Program-made: the position numbers and the translations under genes
Assembly (NCBI GenBank): GCA_017509785.1
Contig: JAFWOT010000017.1
Location: 1-54,485 of the forward strand
DNA from: Clostridia bacterium
GTDB lineage: Bacteria > Bacillota > Clostridia > Christensenellales > CAG-138
Length of the DNA stretch: 54,485 nt
Direction: 5' to 3'
The notes under the pieces: model-generated
What the model saw: the letters and a program-made list of their open reading frames with translations, nothing else
Database searches by the model: none
What the model was told of the DNA's origin: nothing
Shown: in pieces, positions 34,595-43,737 of the stretch
Numbering within the stretch: position 1 is the stretch's first letter
How the letters are laid out: each line of letters starts with the position of its first letter

Positions 34595-35047
34595 TTATTC
34601 CTCCAAAGCTATGACCTCGACCTTGAATTCCGCGTCGGTCTGCTCGAACATATGCGCGCCGACCACCGTCACGCCCGTCTGCTTGATGGGCTCCCTGATG
34701 CGGATCTTTTTCTTGTCGAGGGAGATATCATACTGCTCCTTCAGCGCCTCGGCGATCTCCTTGCCGGTGATGGAGCCGAAGAGCCTGCCGCCCTCGCCCG
34801 CCTTCGCGTATACGCGCACGGTCAGGTCGCTCATGCCGGAGGCGAGCTCCTTCGCGTTCCTGCGCTGCACCTCGACGCGGTGCTTCGCGGCGTTCTTCTT
34901 TATGTTTGCGGCATTGATGCTGCTCTCGTCCGCGGGGACGGCGAGCTTCTTCGGGATGAGGAAATTCCTGGCGTAGCCGTCGCTGACGGTGACGATGTCA
35001 CCAGCCTTGCCTGCGCCCTTGACGTCCTGCTGCAATAATACCTTCAT
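34595..35047 (-). CDS. rplI: 50S ribosomal protein L9
   Basis: L9 has two domains joined by a long helix and limits frameshifting. MKVLLQQDVKGAGKAGDIVT and GYARNFLIPKKLAVPA are the N-terminal signature; GRLFGSITGKEIAEAL marks the C-domain. The frame opens earlier, but ATG 35047 behind AAAGGAGGT gives the normal 150 residues. Confidence 0.96.
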   Translation of the reverse strand: MKVLLQQDVKGAGKAGDIVTVSDGYARNFLIPKKLAVPADESSINAANIKKNAAKHRVEVQRRNAKELASGMSDLTVRVYAKAGEGGRLFGSITGKEIAEALKEQYDISLDKKKIRIREPIKQTGVTVVGAHMFEQTDAEFKVEVIALEE

Positions 35048-35060
35048 TGCGATACCTCCT

Positions 35061-36143
35061 TTATTCGTCGACGGGCGGCTCCTCGCCGCCGTTGTTATCG
35101 TTTTTATCGGTCTCATCCGAGCGGGAGCGGCTTGGCTTTGCCCTCTCTTCGCGGACGTAACCGTATTTCGCAAGCTCATCCGCGCGGGAGAAGGGACGGT
35201 TTTCACGCGCTCTCTCGGCGATGAGCTTTTTGATCTTCGCGCGCTTGCCGGTTATCTGCTCCTTCAGGCCGAACGCCGCGAGAAACCCGAGGCTGAACGG
35301 GAAGAACAGCACCGTGAACACTATGAGCAGCACCCGCATGAAGGCGGGCGCGTTCACCGTGCGGAACATGAACATGAAGTACGCCGCGCCCTGCACTCCA
35401 TAGAGCGAGGCTATTATGAGCCCGAGCGAATAGGCGATCGCGTTCGCCTGCGCGAGCCCGAACGCATAGACGAGCCCTATGGCCGCCAGCATCATGCCCG
35501 AGCCGATGAGGAAGCTCTTCGGCAGCCGCCAGTCGGGCAGATCCGCCATGCGGCGCGGCTTCACGCCGAACGCCCTGTGCCAGAGCCGGTAGAGCATCAC
35601 GAGCGCCATTGAGTAGGCTTCGCCCGTCAGTATGCAGGTCCACATTAGCGTGTCGGGGATGACGGCGCGTATATCCGCGAGAGCCTCAAGCGTATCCGCG
35701 CCGCCGGCCGCGCCCGAAAACAGATCCAGGATCCGGGGATAATAGACGTTGTCCCAGGTTTCGAGCACCCCGTAATAGGGGGGCTTTCCAGCGAGTATCG
35801 AACCGAGCGCCATTGAAAGATACAGCCCGAGGCAGAATATGACAGCGAGCCCGAGCACGCCGTACCTGTGCGGGAGACGCCGCTTTTCGATGATCGTAAG
35901 GAACGCGGGCGCGAGCAGGTACATGAACAGCTCCGGCAGGGCGCCGACGTCCCCGCCGAGGAATATGACCGTCCCCGCGGCCGCGCCTATGAGCGGCGGC
36001 AGCAGATAGACCGTCCCCCAATACACCCCCATGAACACCGCGAGCGCGAGCACCGGGATGAGCAGCGCCGTCGAGAACGCGGCGCAGAGGGCGGCGGCTA
36101 TGGAAGCCGCGGCACATATGAGTATCTTGAAAACCGTTTTCAT
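35061..36143 (-). CDS. YybS-like DUF2232 membrane protein
   Basis: A 360-residue polytopic membrane protein with about eight to nine helices, from FKILICAAASIAAALCAAFS to RVLLIVFTVLFFPFSLGFLA, and a charged C-terminal tail of about 65 residues. Length, topology and its place before rplI fit the YybS family, whose role is unknown. In Bacillus the order is yybS-gdpP-rplI-dnaC; the c-di-AMP phosphodiesterase gene gdpP is absent here, as only 13 bp separate this gene from rplI. ATG 36143 is preferred to the upstream starts because it gives a direct first helix. Confidence 0.75.
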   Translation of the reverse strand: MKTVFKILICAAASIAAALCAAFSTALLIPVLALAVFMGVYWGTVYLLPPLIGAAAGTVIFLGGDVGALPELFMYLLAPAFLTIIEKRRLPHRYGVLGLAVIFCLGLYLSMALGSILAGKPPYYGVLETWDNVYYPRILDLFSGAAGGADTLEALADIRAVIPDTLMWTCILTGEAYSMALVMLYRLWHRAFGVKPRRMADLPDWRLPKSFLIGSGMMLAAIGLVYAFGLAQANAIAYSLGLIIASLYGVQGAAYFMFMFRTVNAPAFMRVLLIVFTVLFFPFSLGFLAAFGLKEQITGKRAKIKKLIAERARENRPFSRADELAKYGYVREERAKPSRSRSDETDKNDNNGGEEPPVDE

Positions 36144-36198
36144 CAAAGCCTTTCGGCGGCGTCCGGCTTTCGAACGCCGCATATACCATTCCAAGATA

Positions 36199-36227
36199 AT
36201 TTTAACTGAATTTCAAACCCATGTCAA
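36199..36227 (-). promoter_or_regulatory. Promoter of the yybS-rplI-dnaB operon
   Basis: On the minus strand a perfect TTGACA (36227-36222) and TAAAAT (36204-36199), spacer 17 bp. Confidence 0.75.
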
Positions 36228-36297
36228 CAGAAACATGTATGACTTTGCGCAAAGCGGCAGATACTGTTTATACAAAAAAGGAAAGTGAGGAAGAACG

Positions 36298-36480
36298 ATG
36301 AACAGGAAGGATCCTTGCGCAGGCGAACAGACCATCGGCTGCAGCGTGACGAGCTGCCGCTATAACGGCGAGGGAGCGCATTGTGCGCTTCACCGCATCG
36401 AGGTCCGCCCCTGCAGGAGCGGCGAAAGCTCCGGCAGGCCCGACGACGAGAGCTTCTGCGGCAGCTATTCGCAGAAGTGA
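36298..36480 (+). CDS. DUF1540 cysteine-rich protein
   Basis: A 60-residue protein with the DUF1540 cysteine pattern: IGCSVTSCRYNGEGAHCALH, then a late Cys and ESFCGSY. The cysteines suggest metal binding, but the function is unknown. GGAAAGTGAGG lies before the start. It is a single gene with its own terminator. Confidence 0.85.
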   Translation: MNRKDPCAGEQTIGCSVTSCRYNGEGAHCALHRIEVRPCRSGESSGRPDDESFCGSYSQK

Positions 36481-36502
36481 CCCGATATCCTCCTAAAGAG
36501 CG

Positions 36503-36530
36503 AAAGACCCGGCCGCGCGCCGGGTCTTTT
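36503..36530 (+). terminator. Terminator after the DUF1540 gene
   Basis: AAAGACCCGGC (36503-36513) pairs perfectly with GCCGGGTCTTT (36519-36529), ending in TTTT. Confidence 0.85.
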
Positions 36531-36603
36531 GCGCGCCGAAAAACGGCACGGTCCGCCCTCCGACGGCATACTATAAACCGTATGATCGTATCGGAGGCGG
36601 AAT

Positions 36604-36849
36604 ATGGAATATGAGCTTATGAGGCTTTGCGAGCTGCCCGCGCACGCGGCGGGCGTCGTTGAAGCGGTGGATGAGTGTGATATGCGCGAGAGGCTCGAGG
36701 GCCTTGGTCTGACGCCGGGCGCGGAGGTCGTGCGCCTTTTCAGCGCCCCCTGCGGGGAGCCGACCGCCTATTCGGTGCGGGGTTCGGTCGCCGCTCTGCG
36801 CCGACGGGACGCCGCCGCGGTCACCGTGAGGGTGAGAATATGGGATTGA
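36604..36849 (+). CDS. feoA: Ferrous iron transport protein A
   Basis: FeoA is an SH3-like 81-residue partner of FeoB. The motif RLEGLGLTPGAEVVRLFSAP is typical of the family, followed by SVRGSVAALRRRDAAAVTVR. A CGGAGG site precedes the start. It overlaps feoB by ten bases. No Fur or DtxR box is clear upstream; CATAC/GTATG arms flank TATAAACC at about 36570-36587 and are worth a look. Confidence 0.9.
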   Translation: MEYELMRLCELPAHAAGVVEAVDECDMRERLEGLGLTPGAEVVRLFSAPCGEPTAYSVRGSVAALRRRDAAAVTVRVRIWD

Positions 36850-38690
36850 CGAGACACAGGGAGGGGAACGGCGCCCGTGAATTCCGCGGCGGGATCGTCG
36901 CCCTTATGGGCAACCCCAACGTGGGCAAATCCACGGTATTCAACGCGCTGACGGGGCTCTCGCGGCACACGGGCAACTGGACGGGCAAGACCGTCGACAG
37001 CGCCGTCGGCGCGATGCGGGGCGAGCGCGGGATAGGCGTCTGCGATCTGCCGGGCTGTTATCAACTCTCGCCGACCTCGCCGGAGGAGCGGATCGCCCGC
37101 GATTTCATACTCGGAGGAAGGGCGGACTGCTTCGTCGTCGTGTGCGACGCCTCGTGCCTTGAGAGGAATCTCAACCTCGTGCTTCAGACCCTCGCCCTCA
37201 CGAGGCGCGTCGTAGTCTGCGTCAATCTCATCGACGAGGCCGCGAAAAGGGGCGTCACCGTAAACGGCGGGGAGCTTCAAAAGCTTCTCGGCGTACCCAT
37301 CGTCCTCACGAACGCCGCAAAGGGGAAGGGATTGAATGACCTCAAAAAGGCGATATTTGATATGCTAAAGGGCGAAAAAGAGAACGAAAAGGGAGAGATA
37401 ACTGCTGAAAGGTGGGATTTCGTCCCAACTCCCCAATGGGCGGAGGCGGAGCGGATCACAAGGGCCTGCGTCGAAAGGGACTCGGATCCGCGCGGAGCGA
37501 GGCAGCTGAAGCTCGACCGCTTTCTCACGGGGAAGGTGACGGGCAGGCTCATGCTGCCGCTGCTGCTCGCCGTCGTTTTCTTCATTACGATGGAGGGCGC
37601 GAACCGGCCGTCGGAGCTGCTCTCACGCGCGTTCTCGGCGGCGCTCTCATGGCTTCGGACGGCGTGTTCGGGCGCGTTACCGCCCGCCGTGGAGGAGGCT
37701 CTCTTTGACGGTGTGCTCGGGACGCTTGCAACGGTCGTATCCGTGATGCTGCCGCCAATGGCGATATTCTTCCCGCTCTTCACCCTTTTGGAGGATCTCG
37801 GCTTCCTTCCGCGGATCGCGTTCAATTCCGACCACGCCTTCTCGCGCTGCGGCTCCTGCGGGAAGCAGGCGCTCACCTGCTGCATGGGCTTCGGCTGCAG
37901 CGCGGCGGGCGTCGTCGGCTGCCGCATAATAGAGAGCCCGCGCGAGCGCATGGCGGCGATACTCACGAACCCGCTCATCCCCTGCAACGGACGCTTCCCG
38001 GCGCTGACGGCGCTCATCGGCGTGATGCTCGCGGGCGCTCTCGGCGCGGGCGGAGGGGTCGTCGGCGCGCTCGTGCTGACGGGGCTCATATTCCTCGCGG
38101 TAGGTGTGATGCTCCTTTTCACAAAGCTCCTCTCGGCGACGGTTCTTCGCGGAAAGGCCTCGCATTTCGTGCTGGAGCTTCCGCCCTTCCGAAAGCCGCG
38201 CATAGGGCGGATCGTAGTCCGCTCCATGCTCGACAGGACCCTCTTCGTCCTCGGCAGGGCGGCGGCGGTCGCGGCCCCGGCGGGGCTCGTCATCCGGCTC
38301 CTCATGCAGAGCGGCGCGATAGGGAGCATAAGGGCGTTCCTGGAGCCCGCGGGCAGGCTCATGGGCGTTGATGGGGCGACGCTGCTCGCGTTCGCGCTCG
38401 CCTTCCCCGCAAACGAGCTCGCCCTTCCTCTGCTCATCGGCATATACTCCGGCACGGCCGCGGGGACCGCGGGGCTTGCTTCGGTGCTCGCGCTGAACGG
38501 CTGGACGGCGAAGACCGCCTTCTGCGCGCTCATACTCACACTCTTCCACTGCCCGTGCGCGGCGACGCTCCTCACCATAAGGCGCGAGACGCGCAGCCTC
38601 CGATGGACGGCTCTTTCGGCGCTCGTTCCCATTAGCGCGGGCGCGGTGCTCTGCATTGCCGCAAACGGGATCTGGTCGCTTTTCGCGTAG
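36840..38690 (+). CDS. feoB: Ferrous iron transporter FeoB
   Basis: A G-protein-coupled Fe(II) transporter of the inner membrane. The N-terminal GTPase domain has G1 GNPNVGKST (24-32), G2 region HTGNWTGKTVD, G3 DLPGCYQLSP and G4 NLID. The membrane part contains two gate regions with GCSAAGVVGCRIIESPRERM, then ILTNPLIPCNGRFPAL, and about nine helices. At 616 residues it is shorter than many FeoB but complete in its motifs. It is coupled to feoA by overlap. Confidence 0.95.
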   Translation: MGLTRHREGNGAREFRGGIVALMGNPNVGKSTVFNALTGLSRHTGNWTGKTVDSAVGAMRGERGIGVCDLPGCYQLSPTSPEERIARDFILGGRADCFVVVCDASCLERNLNLVLQTLALTRRVVVCVNLIDEAAKRGVTVNGGELQKLLGVPIVLTNAAKGKGLNDLKKAIFDMLKGEKENEKGEITAERWDFVPTPQWAEAERITRACVERDSDPRGARQLKLDRFLTGKVTGRLMLPLLLAVVFFITMEGANRPSELLSRAFSAALSWLRTACSGALPPAVEEALFDGVLGTLATVVSVMLPPMAIFFPLFTLLEDLGFLPRIAFNSDHAFSRCGSCGKQALTCCMGFGCSAAGVVGCRIIESPRERMAAILTNPLIPCNGRFPALTALIGVMLAGALGAGGGVVGALVLTGLIFLAVGVMLLFTKLLSATVLRGKASHFVLELPPFRKPRIGRIVVRSMLDRTLFVLGRAAAVAAPAGLVIRLLMQSGAIGSIRAFLEPAGRLMGVDGATLLAFALAFPANELALPLLIGIYSGTAAGTAGLASVLALNGWTAKTAFCALILTLFHCPCAATLLTIRRETRSLRWTALSALVPISAGAVLCIAANGIWSLFA

Positions 38691-38730
38691 TTCGCGGAAC
38701 CCAAAAAGCCCGGGAAGCATATTCTGAACC

Positions 38731-39420
38731 ATGGAAACGGAAGTATTGAAGCGAAAGAAAAAACGCCCCGGCCGGAAACGCGTTCCGGCTTTGGCGCTCG
38801 CGGCGGCGCTTGCGGCGGGAGCCCTCGCCGTCATGGGGCTCGTTTACTCCGCTGTCAGAAGGCCGCTCATAGTTTCGGCTGTCGAACGTGTGCGCGAGGA
38901 GGTCTCCCGTGAGCTCACGGCCGCCTGCGCGGAGGCTCTCGAAGGGGAACCCTCGCTCGTGCCCGATCTCACGCGGGAGCAGACGGAAGAAGCCCTCGTG
39001 ATAGAGGTCGACGCCGCCGGGCTCAACGCCCTCCTCGTCAGGGCGGGCGCCCTCGCGCAGGAGCGTGTGAGCGGCCTTTGCGAGGACGGAGTCAGCCTCG
39101 AGCTCGGCGCGGCGACGGGCCTGCCGAGCCTGCCGGGGCGGGGCATAAGGGTCTCCGCGGGCTTCGCGCCCATGGGCTCCGTCAGCGCCGAAGCGCACAG
39201 CGGCCTGCGCTCTTCGGGGATCAACCAGACGCTCTTCTCGGTGGACGTCACGCTGAAGGCTTCGCTCCGCGTGTTCGTCGCAGGCGCCGTCGAAGAGATC
39301 GACGTCTCCGGCACCATGCCCGTCTGCCGCACCGTCATAGTCGGGAGCGTCCCGCAGGTCTACACCAACGTCGCCGACGAGGAGGATATGCTGAACCTCA
39401 TCCCGACGGATCTGCCGTGA
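38731..39420 (+). CDS. yunB: Sporulation protein YunB
   Basis: A 229-residue mother-cell sporulation protein. It has an N-terminal basic stretch and one helix (about 18-43). The family pattern is intact: VDAAGLNALLVRAGALAQER, then SSGINQTLFSVDVTLKASLR and VSGTMPVCRTVIVGSVPQVY. In Bacillus yunB is sigma-E controlled; I see no clear sigma-E promoter in the 40 bp behind feoB. Its stop lies one base from the convergent nagZ stop. Confidence 0.9.
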   Translation: METEVLKRKKKRPGRKRVPALALAAALAAGALAVMGLVYSAVRRPLIVSAVERVREEVSRELTAACAEALEGEPSLVPDLTREQTEEALVIEVDAAGLNALLVRAGALAQERVSGLCEDGVSLELGAATGLPSLPGRGIRVSAGFAPMGSVSAEAHSGLRSSGINQTLFSVDVTLKASLRVFVAGAVEEIDVSGTMPVCRTVIVGSVPQVYTNVADEEDMLNLIPTDLP

Positions 39421-39421
39421 A

Positions 39422-40660
39422 TCACGGCTGCCAGACGCCGGCCTTCAGCTTTAGGCGCAGTATCCTGCCGACGCTCTCGTCGATGCGGGAAACGGTCAGT
39501 ATTCCTCCGTCCACGGAGAGGCGCAGCGCGCGGATGATCTCACGCTGGCGGGCGGTATCCGCCGTGCAAAGGAGCATGTCGCCGCCTGCTTTTATGAACC
39601 CTATCGCGGGATCGAAATCGCTCCCGCTTCCGACTCCCGCCATGAGCATGTCGTCCGATATCACGACGCCGCTGAACCCGAGCTCGCCGCGCAGTACGTC
39701 GGTTATTATGACGGGGGAGAGCGTCGCCACGTTTTCGGGGTCGAGCGCCGGATAGAGCACGTGAGCCGTCATCACACAGTCGACGCCGCTGTCTATGGCG
39801 CCCGCGAACGCGGCGATATCGTACTCCATCAGCTCCTCCCTCGAGCGGAGAACAGTCGGCGTCGTCTCGTGGGAATCGGCCTCCGTCCCGCCGTGCCCGG
39901 GGAAGTGCTTGGCGCAGGAAAGGCAGCCCGCTTCGCGGAGCCCCTCTATGACCGCTCCGCCTATCGTTTTTATCACTCCGATATCCGGGGAAATTATCCT
40001 GTCCCCCATGAAGGAGGCGGAGGGATCCTCCGCGGCGTCGAAAACGGGCGCGAGATCGAGACGGATCCCTGTCCCGACCAGCCTTTCGCCGACGCTTCGG
40101 AAGAGCGAACGCACCTCGTCGGGGTCCATCGTGCCGAGCTCAAGGGCGGAGGGGATCTCCGGCTCCCAGTCAAAACGCACCACCGAGCCGCCCTCGACGT
40201 CGATCGCCGTAAGGCGCGGAACGTCCAAAGGGTATTCCTCATTGATGCTCCTTAAAAGGTTCCCGGCGGCAGTAAAGCCGTCGTTCTTTTTTATATTCGC
40301 GCCGTTCAGTATCAGGTTCCCGACGGGGAACTCCGAGAGCAAGGCCGCGGAATCCGCGCCGGGCTCATCCTTTCCGCTGACGCCGAAGAGGAGCATCTGC
40401 CCGAGCTTCTCGTCGAGGGTCATGCTCTCCAAAGCCTCGCGGACGACCCGCTCCTCATACGGCTCCTCCGTCGGTGCGGGGGTGGGTATCTCGGTGGGGA
40501 GCGCGGTCGGCTCCGTTATGACGATGGCCTCCTTCGTCGGACGGGCCGTCCCCTCCGGGGCGGGGAGATTGCCGCGCGAACAGGAAGCGCAGAGCGTCAG
40601 CGCCGCCAAAAGCGCCGCGAGAACAAACACTGTTTTGAGTTTGAAAAGAGAGCTCATCAT
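39422..40660 (-). CDS. nagZ: Glycoside hydrolase family 3 lipoprotein, NagZ-like beta-N-acetylglucosaminidase
   Basis: It probably trims GlcNAc from peptidoglycan fragments outside the cell. The N-terminus is a lipoprotein signal with lipobox LCASC, then a Pro/Thr-rich linker (about 30-65). The GH3 catalytic domain has CAKHFPGHGGTEADSHETTP, the NagZ-type loop with Asp/His, and VVISDDMLMAGV with the nucleophile Asp. Length 412. It overlaps the SpoIID-like gene by four bases, so a wall-remodelling operon is likely. Confidence 0.88.
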   Translation of the reverse strand: MMSSLFKLKTVFVLAALLAALTLCASCSRGNLPAPEGTARPTKEAIVITEPTALPTEIPTPAPTEEPYEERVVREALESMTLDEKLGQMLLFGVSGKDEPGADSAALLSEFPVGNLILNGANIKKNDGFTAAGNLLRSINEEYPLDVPRLTAIDVEGGSVVRFDWEPEIPSALELGTMDPDEVRSLFRSVGERLVGTGIRLDLAPVFDAAEDPSASFMGDRIISPDIGVIKTIGGAVIEGLREAGCLSCAKHFPGHGGTEADSHETTPTVLRSREELMEYDIAAFAGAIDSGVDCVMTAHVLYPALDPENVATLSPVIITDVLRGELGFSGVVISDDMLMAGVGSGSDFDPAIGFIKAGGDMLLCTADTARQREIIRALRLSVDGGILTVSRIDESVGRILRLKLKAGVWQP

Positions 40661-42660
40661 TCAAATACCTTGAAGGCGTCGGGGGAGACCTTGTATCTGT
40701 TCGGCGGGAGCCAGACGCCGGCGGAGATCGAGCTGCAGCCGACGTAGTCGTAATAGCCGGTGAAATTCGCCATGAGCGAGCTGAGGAACCCCCGCCGCCC
40801 GTCCTCGGTGACTATATAGTACCATTTGCCGAGATGCGTCCAGCCGACGAATTTCGTCCCGGCGGGGAGCACGGAGATCACGTTCCCGCTTCTGATATAG
40901 GGCTCCGCCCGCAGGTTGGCGGCGGCCTTGACCTCCCCTTCCACAAGGTGGAACACCCCGTCGTGCGGCGAGGGGAACATCGTGAGCCTCGATTCATCCA
41001 TCGATATATAGCCCCTGTTCCCGTTCCAGACGGCGCTGTACCAGCCCGTGTCCGTGACGCCGAGTATGTCTATATGCTCGTTTGCGGCAAGAGTCCCGAT
41101 GAGCTGCGAACCCGTCGAGGCGCCCGAATAGAAGCCCGCACCGTTTACGGTGCTGACGCCGTAAGCCACAGGGGGCGCAGGGGTGACAGCGCCCCCGCCG
41201 ATCGCGTCGGGATCCGTCATCGTAACGCCGACGACGGTGAAATTCGGGTAATAGAATTCGATTATCCTGTGGTAATCCCAACCGTAGGTATCGGGATTCG
41301 CACGGGTCTCGGCTCCCATCTGCGAGAGGCCTATCCCATGCCCGTACCTTGCGAATATGAGCGTGTATCCGCCCGATCTCGGGATCCCCCAGTACATGAG
41401 GTAGTTGTGCGTGAACACGTATTTGGAGGAGGAATAATTGTCCCCGCTCCCGTCAAGGTCGCGCAGGACGTAGCTCCTCATCTCCGAAGTCGGGCATTCG
41501 AACGTGAACGTGTACGGCACGAGATAGGGATCCTTATCGCCCATGTTGAGCTCGACGGTCGCCGTCACCCGGAGCTTCTGCATATTGCGCTGCGTCCCCG
41601 CAAGGGGCTCGAAGACGAGCATGTCGTCGATCGAATCCACAGCAACCGCTTCGACCTCGTAGATATCCGATATCTTGCAGAGTATGAAATCCCGGAAGCG
41701 GGAATTGTCGCCCGTCCCGCCGAAATCGACGGAGATCCTGTCGATCGAATTGTTGCTCTCGTAATCCGCCTGGTCTATGGCGACTCCGTAGGCGGCGTCG
41801 TTCGACGTCCCTCCGAATATGTGGGAGGGCAGGGCGGTCTCGCCGCCGTTGGTGTGACCGTAGAATATGGGCTTGAAAGACCCGCCGTACGAGATCGCCT
41901 CCCCGAGCACGTCGTAGCAGTAGGGCATCGTTGCAAGGCGATCCTCGCGGTAGCCGCGGTATGCCTGATAGAGCGCGCTCGTCCAGCCGTCCTTCACGTC
42001 ATACGGCTTCGTGCTGTCCATGTAGTACATGCCGAAGGACTGCGCCGCGAGCGCCTGCGCCTTCAGCGCCTCCGGCTGACAGTAGATGTTGAGCTCGTAG
42101 CCGACTATCCCGTAGATGTAGTAGGTCATCGGGACGGTGTTCACCATGTAGAGAGCCCCGTCCTCAATGCTGAAAGTGAAGTCGCCGAGGTATTTACGGC
42201 CAAGGGTGTCGGAGTTCCCGCAGTAGCTGAGCTCCGCGTACCCCGCCAGATAGTTGACGGTCACCCGCTTCAATTCGATCGAAGCCCCCTGCGCCAGAGT
42301 CTCTCCCGTCGAGAGAGAGACCGCCTTTACCGTGCTCCCGCTCTTCGTAATGCGGATCGGGTAGGATGTATCCGCGCTTCCGAATTCGTTTCCCTCTTCG
42401 AAATAGTATTCGCCCCTGAGCCCGAGGTCGAGCCGCGAGGAGCCGCCCGTCGAAATGAGCACGCGAATAAAGGTGAAATCGATCGAAGTCGATGGAGCCT
42501 TCACGTCCTCGGGGGAGGTTATCCGCTCCATTTCGGCGAAAGTGCCCGCCGTCCGGGGGAGGCTCCTCACAGCCCCCGCGAACGCGGGCAGGGATGAGAA
42601 GAGCGCGGTCAACAGCGCCAGAACCGCCGCCATCCTTTTCAGAAAACTTATCTTTTTCAT
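40657..42660 (-). CDS. SpoIID/LytB-domain protein with two SH3-like domains
   Basis: A secreted 667-residue protein. A signal peptide covers about 1-28 (FLKRMAAVLALLTALFSSLP, then AFAG). The SpoIID/LytB domain shows YYIYGIVGYELNIYCQPEAL followed by KAQALAAQSFGMYY, and the late GHGIGLSQMGAETRA. SpoIID is a lytic transglycosylase acting during engulfment. Two bacterial SH3-like domains close the protein (GFYSGASTGSQLIGTLAANE and LRAEPYIRSGNVISVLPAGT). ATG 42660 behind AAGGAAG is preferred over the open frame upstream. Together with the NagZ lipoprotein it acts on peptidoglycan. Confidence 0.88.
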   Translation of the reverse strand: MKKISFLKRMAAVLALLTALFSSLPAFAGAVRSLPRTAGTFAEMERITSPEDVKAPSTSIDFTFIRVLISTGGSSRLDLGLRGEYYFEEGNEFGSADTSYPIRITKSGSTVKAVSLSTGETLAQGASIELKRVTVNYLAGYAELSYCGNSDTLGRKYLGDFTFSIEDGALYMVNTVPMTYYIYGIVGYELNIYCQPEALKAQALAAQSFGMYYMDSTKPYDVKDGWTSALYQAYRGYREDRLATMPYCYDVLGEAISYGGSFKPIFYGHTNGGETALPSHIFGGTSNDAAYGVAIDQADYESNNSIDRISVDFGGTGDNSRFRDFILCKISDIYEVEAVAVDSIDDMLVFEPLAGTQRNMQKLRVTATVELNMGDKDPYLVPYTFTFECPTSEMRSYVLRDLDGSGDNYSSSKYVFTHNYLMYWGIPRSGGYTLIFARYGHGIGLSQMGAETRANPDTYGWDYHRIIEFYYPNFTVVGVTMTDPDAIGGGAVTPAPPVAYGVSTVNGAGFYSGASTGSQLIGTLAANEHIDILGVTDTGWYSAVWNGNRGYISMDESRLTMFPSPHDGVFHLVEGEVKAAANLRAEPYIRSGNVISVLPAGTKFVGWTHLGKWYYIVTEDGRRGFLSSLMANFTGYYDYVGCSSISAGVWLPPNRYKVSPDAFKVFE

Positions 42661-42699
42661 ACGTATTCTTCCTTTTTTGATCTTTTTTCGGAAATGAAA

Positions 42700-42732
42700 A
42701 CCGGCTCCCGCGGAGCGCAGCTCTGCGGGAGC
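42700..42732 (-). terminator. Terminator of cysE-cysK
   Basis: GCTCCCG-CG-GAGC and GCTC-T-GCGGGAGC form a long stem (42704-42732) with TTTTC on the minus strand, just behind the cysK stop. Confidence 0.7.
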
Positions 42733-42791
42733 GGAACCTTCCATGTATATATTGTAACTCAAAATCGTATAAAAATCAACACCGGGGGATA

Positions 42792-43724
42792 TCAGTCCCC
42801 GATCAGCTCCGTTGAAAGATACCTTCCTCCTCCGTCGGGGAGCAGCACGACTACGTTCTTCCCGGCGTTCTCGTGCCTCTTCGCGAGCTCTATCGCGGCA
42901 AACGCCGCCGCTCCGGAGGATATCCCGACGAATATGCCGTCCCGCTTCGCGATGAGCCGCGCCGTTTCGAAAGCGTCCTCGTCGCGCACGGAAATGACCC
43001 CGTCGTAAAGGGATATGTCAAGCACCCTCGGCACGAACCCCGCGCCTATGCCCTGTATCCTGTGCGGGCCGGCGACTCCGGCGGAGAGAACGGGCGAAGC
43101 CGCGGGCTCGACGGCGACCACCGCGACCGCCGGATCCATTCGCTTCAGATACCTTCCCGTGCCGGTCAGAGTGCCTCCCGTCCCGACGGAGGCCACGAAT
43201 ATGTCCACGTTCCCGTCGGTATCCTCCCAGATCTCGGGGCCCGTCGTCTTCTCGTGCGCCTCGGGGTTTGCCGGGTTCTCGAACTGCGAGGGGATGAAGC
43301 TTCCCGGCGTTTCCTTCGCGAGCTCCTCCGCCTTTTCGATGGAGCCCTGCATCCCGAGCGCGCCGGGCGTCAGCACGACCTCCGCCCCGTAGGCCTTTAT
43401 CAGCTTCTGCCTCTCTACGCTCATCGTCTCGGGCATGACTATTATCGCCCTGTATCCGCGCAGGCACGATATCATCGCAAGGCCTATCCCCGTGTTGCCG
43501 GAGGTCGGCTCGATTATAGTCCCTCCCTTTTTGAGAAGCCCGCGCTTCTCCGCGTCGTCGATGAGGTTCCTTGCGGCGCGGTCCTTCACGCTGCCGCCGG
43601 GGTTGGCGTATTCGAGCTTTGCGAGGAGCCTTGCCGACAGCCCCTCCGCGCGCTCCGTCCCCGTGAGCTCGAGCAGGGGCGTATGCCCTATGAGCTGTTC
43701 CGCCGATGTAAAGTATTTTCCCAT
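42792..43724 (-). CDS. cysK: Cysteine synthase A
   Basis: A PLP enzyme that makes cysteine from O-acetylserine and sulfide. The PLP lysine is in PGGSVKDRAARNLID, the substrate loop is EPTSGNTGIGLAM, and the phosphate-binding loop is VGTGGTLTGTGRYL. FVGISSGAAAFAAIELAKR is the late signature. Length 310. It lies 13 bp behind cysE, so the two enzymes of cysteine synthesis are co-expressed. Confidence 0.96.
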   Translation of the reverse strand: MGKYFTSAEQLIGHTPLLELTGTERAEGLSARLLAKLEYANPGGSVKDRAARNLIDDAEKRGLLKKGGTIIEPTSGNTGIGLAMISCLRGYRAIIVMPETMSVERQKLIKAYGAEVVLTPGALGMQGSIEKAEELAKETPGSFIPSQFENPANPEAHEKTTGPEIWEDTDGNVDIFVASVGTGGTLTGTGRYLKRMDPAVAVVAVEPAASPVLSAGVAGPHRIQGIGAGFVPRVLDISLYDGVISVRDEDAFETARLIAKRDGIFVGISSGAAAFAAIELAKRHENAGKNVVVLLPDGGGRYLSTELIGD

Positions 43725-43737
43725 ATCGTCCTCCGTT

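Noticed and set aside
40834..42597. 587-codon plus-strand open frame
   Set aside because: It is antisense to the SpoIID-SH3 gene, whose motifs are clear.
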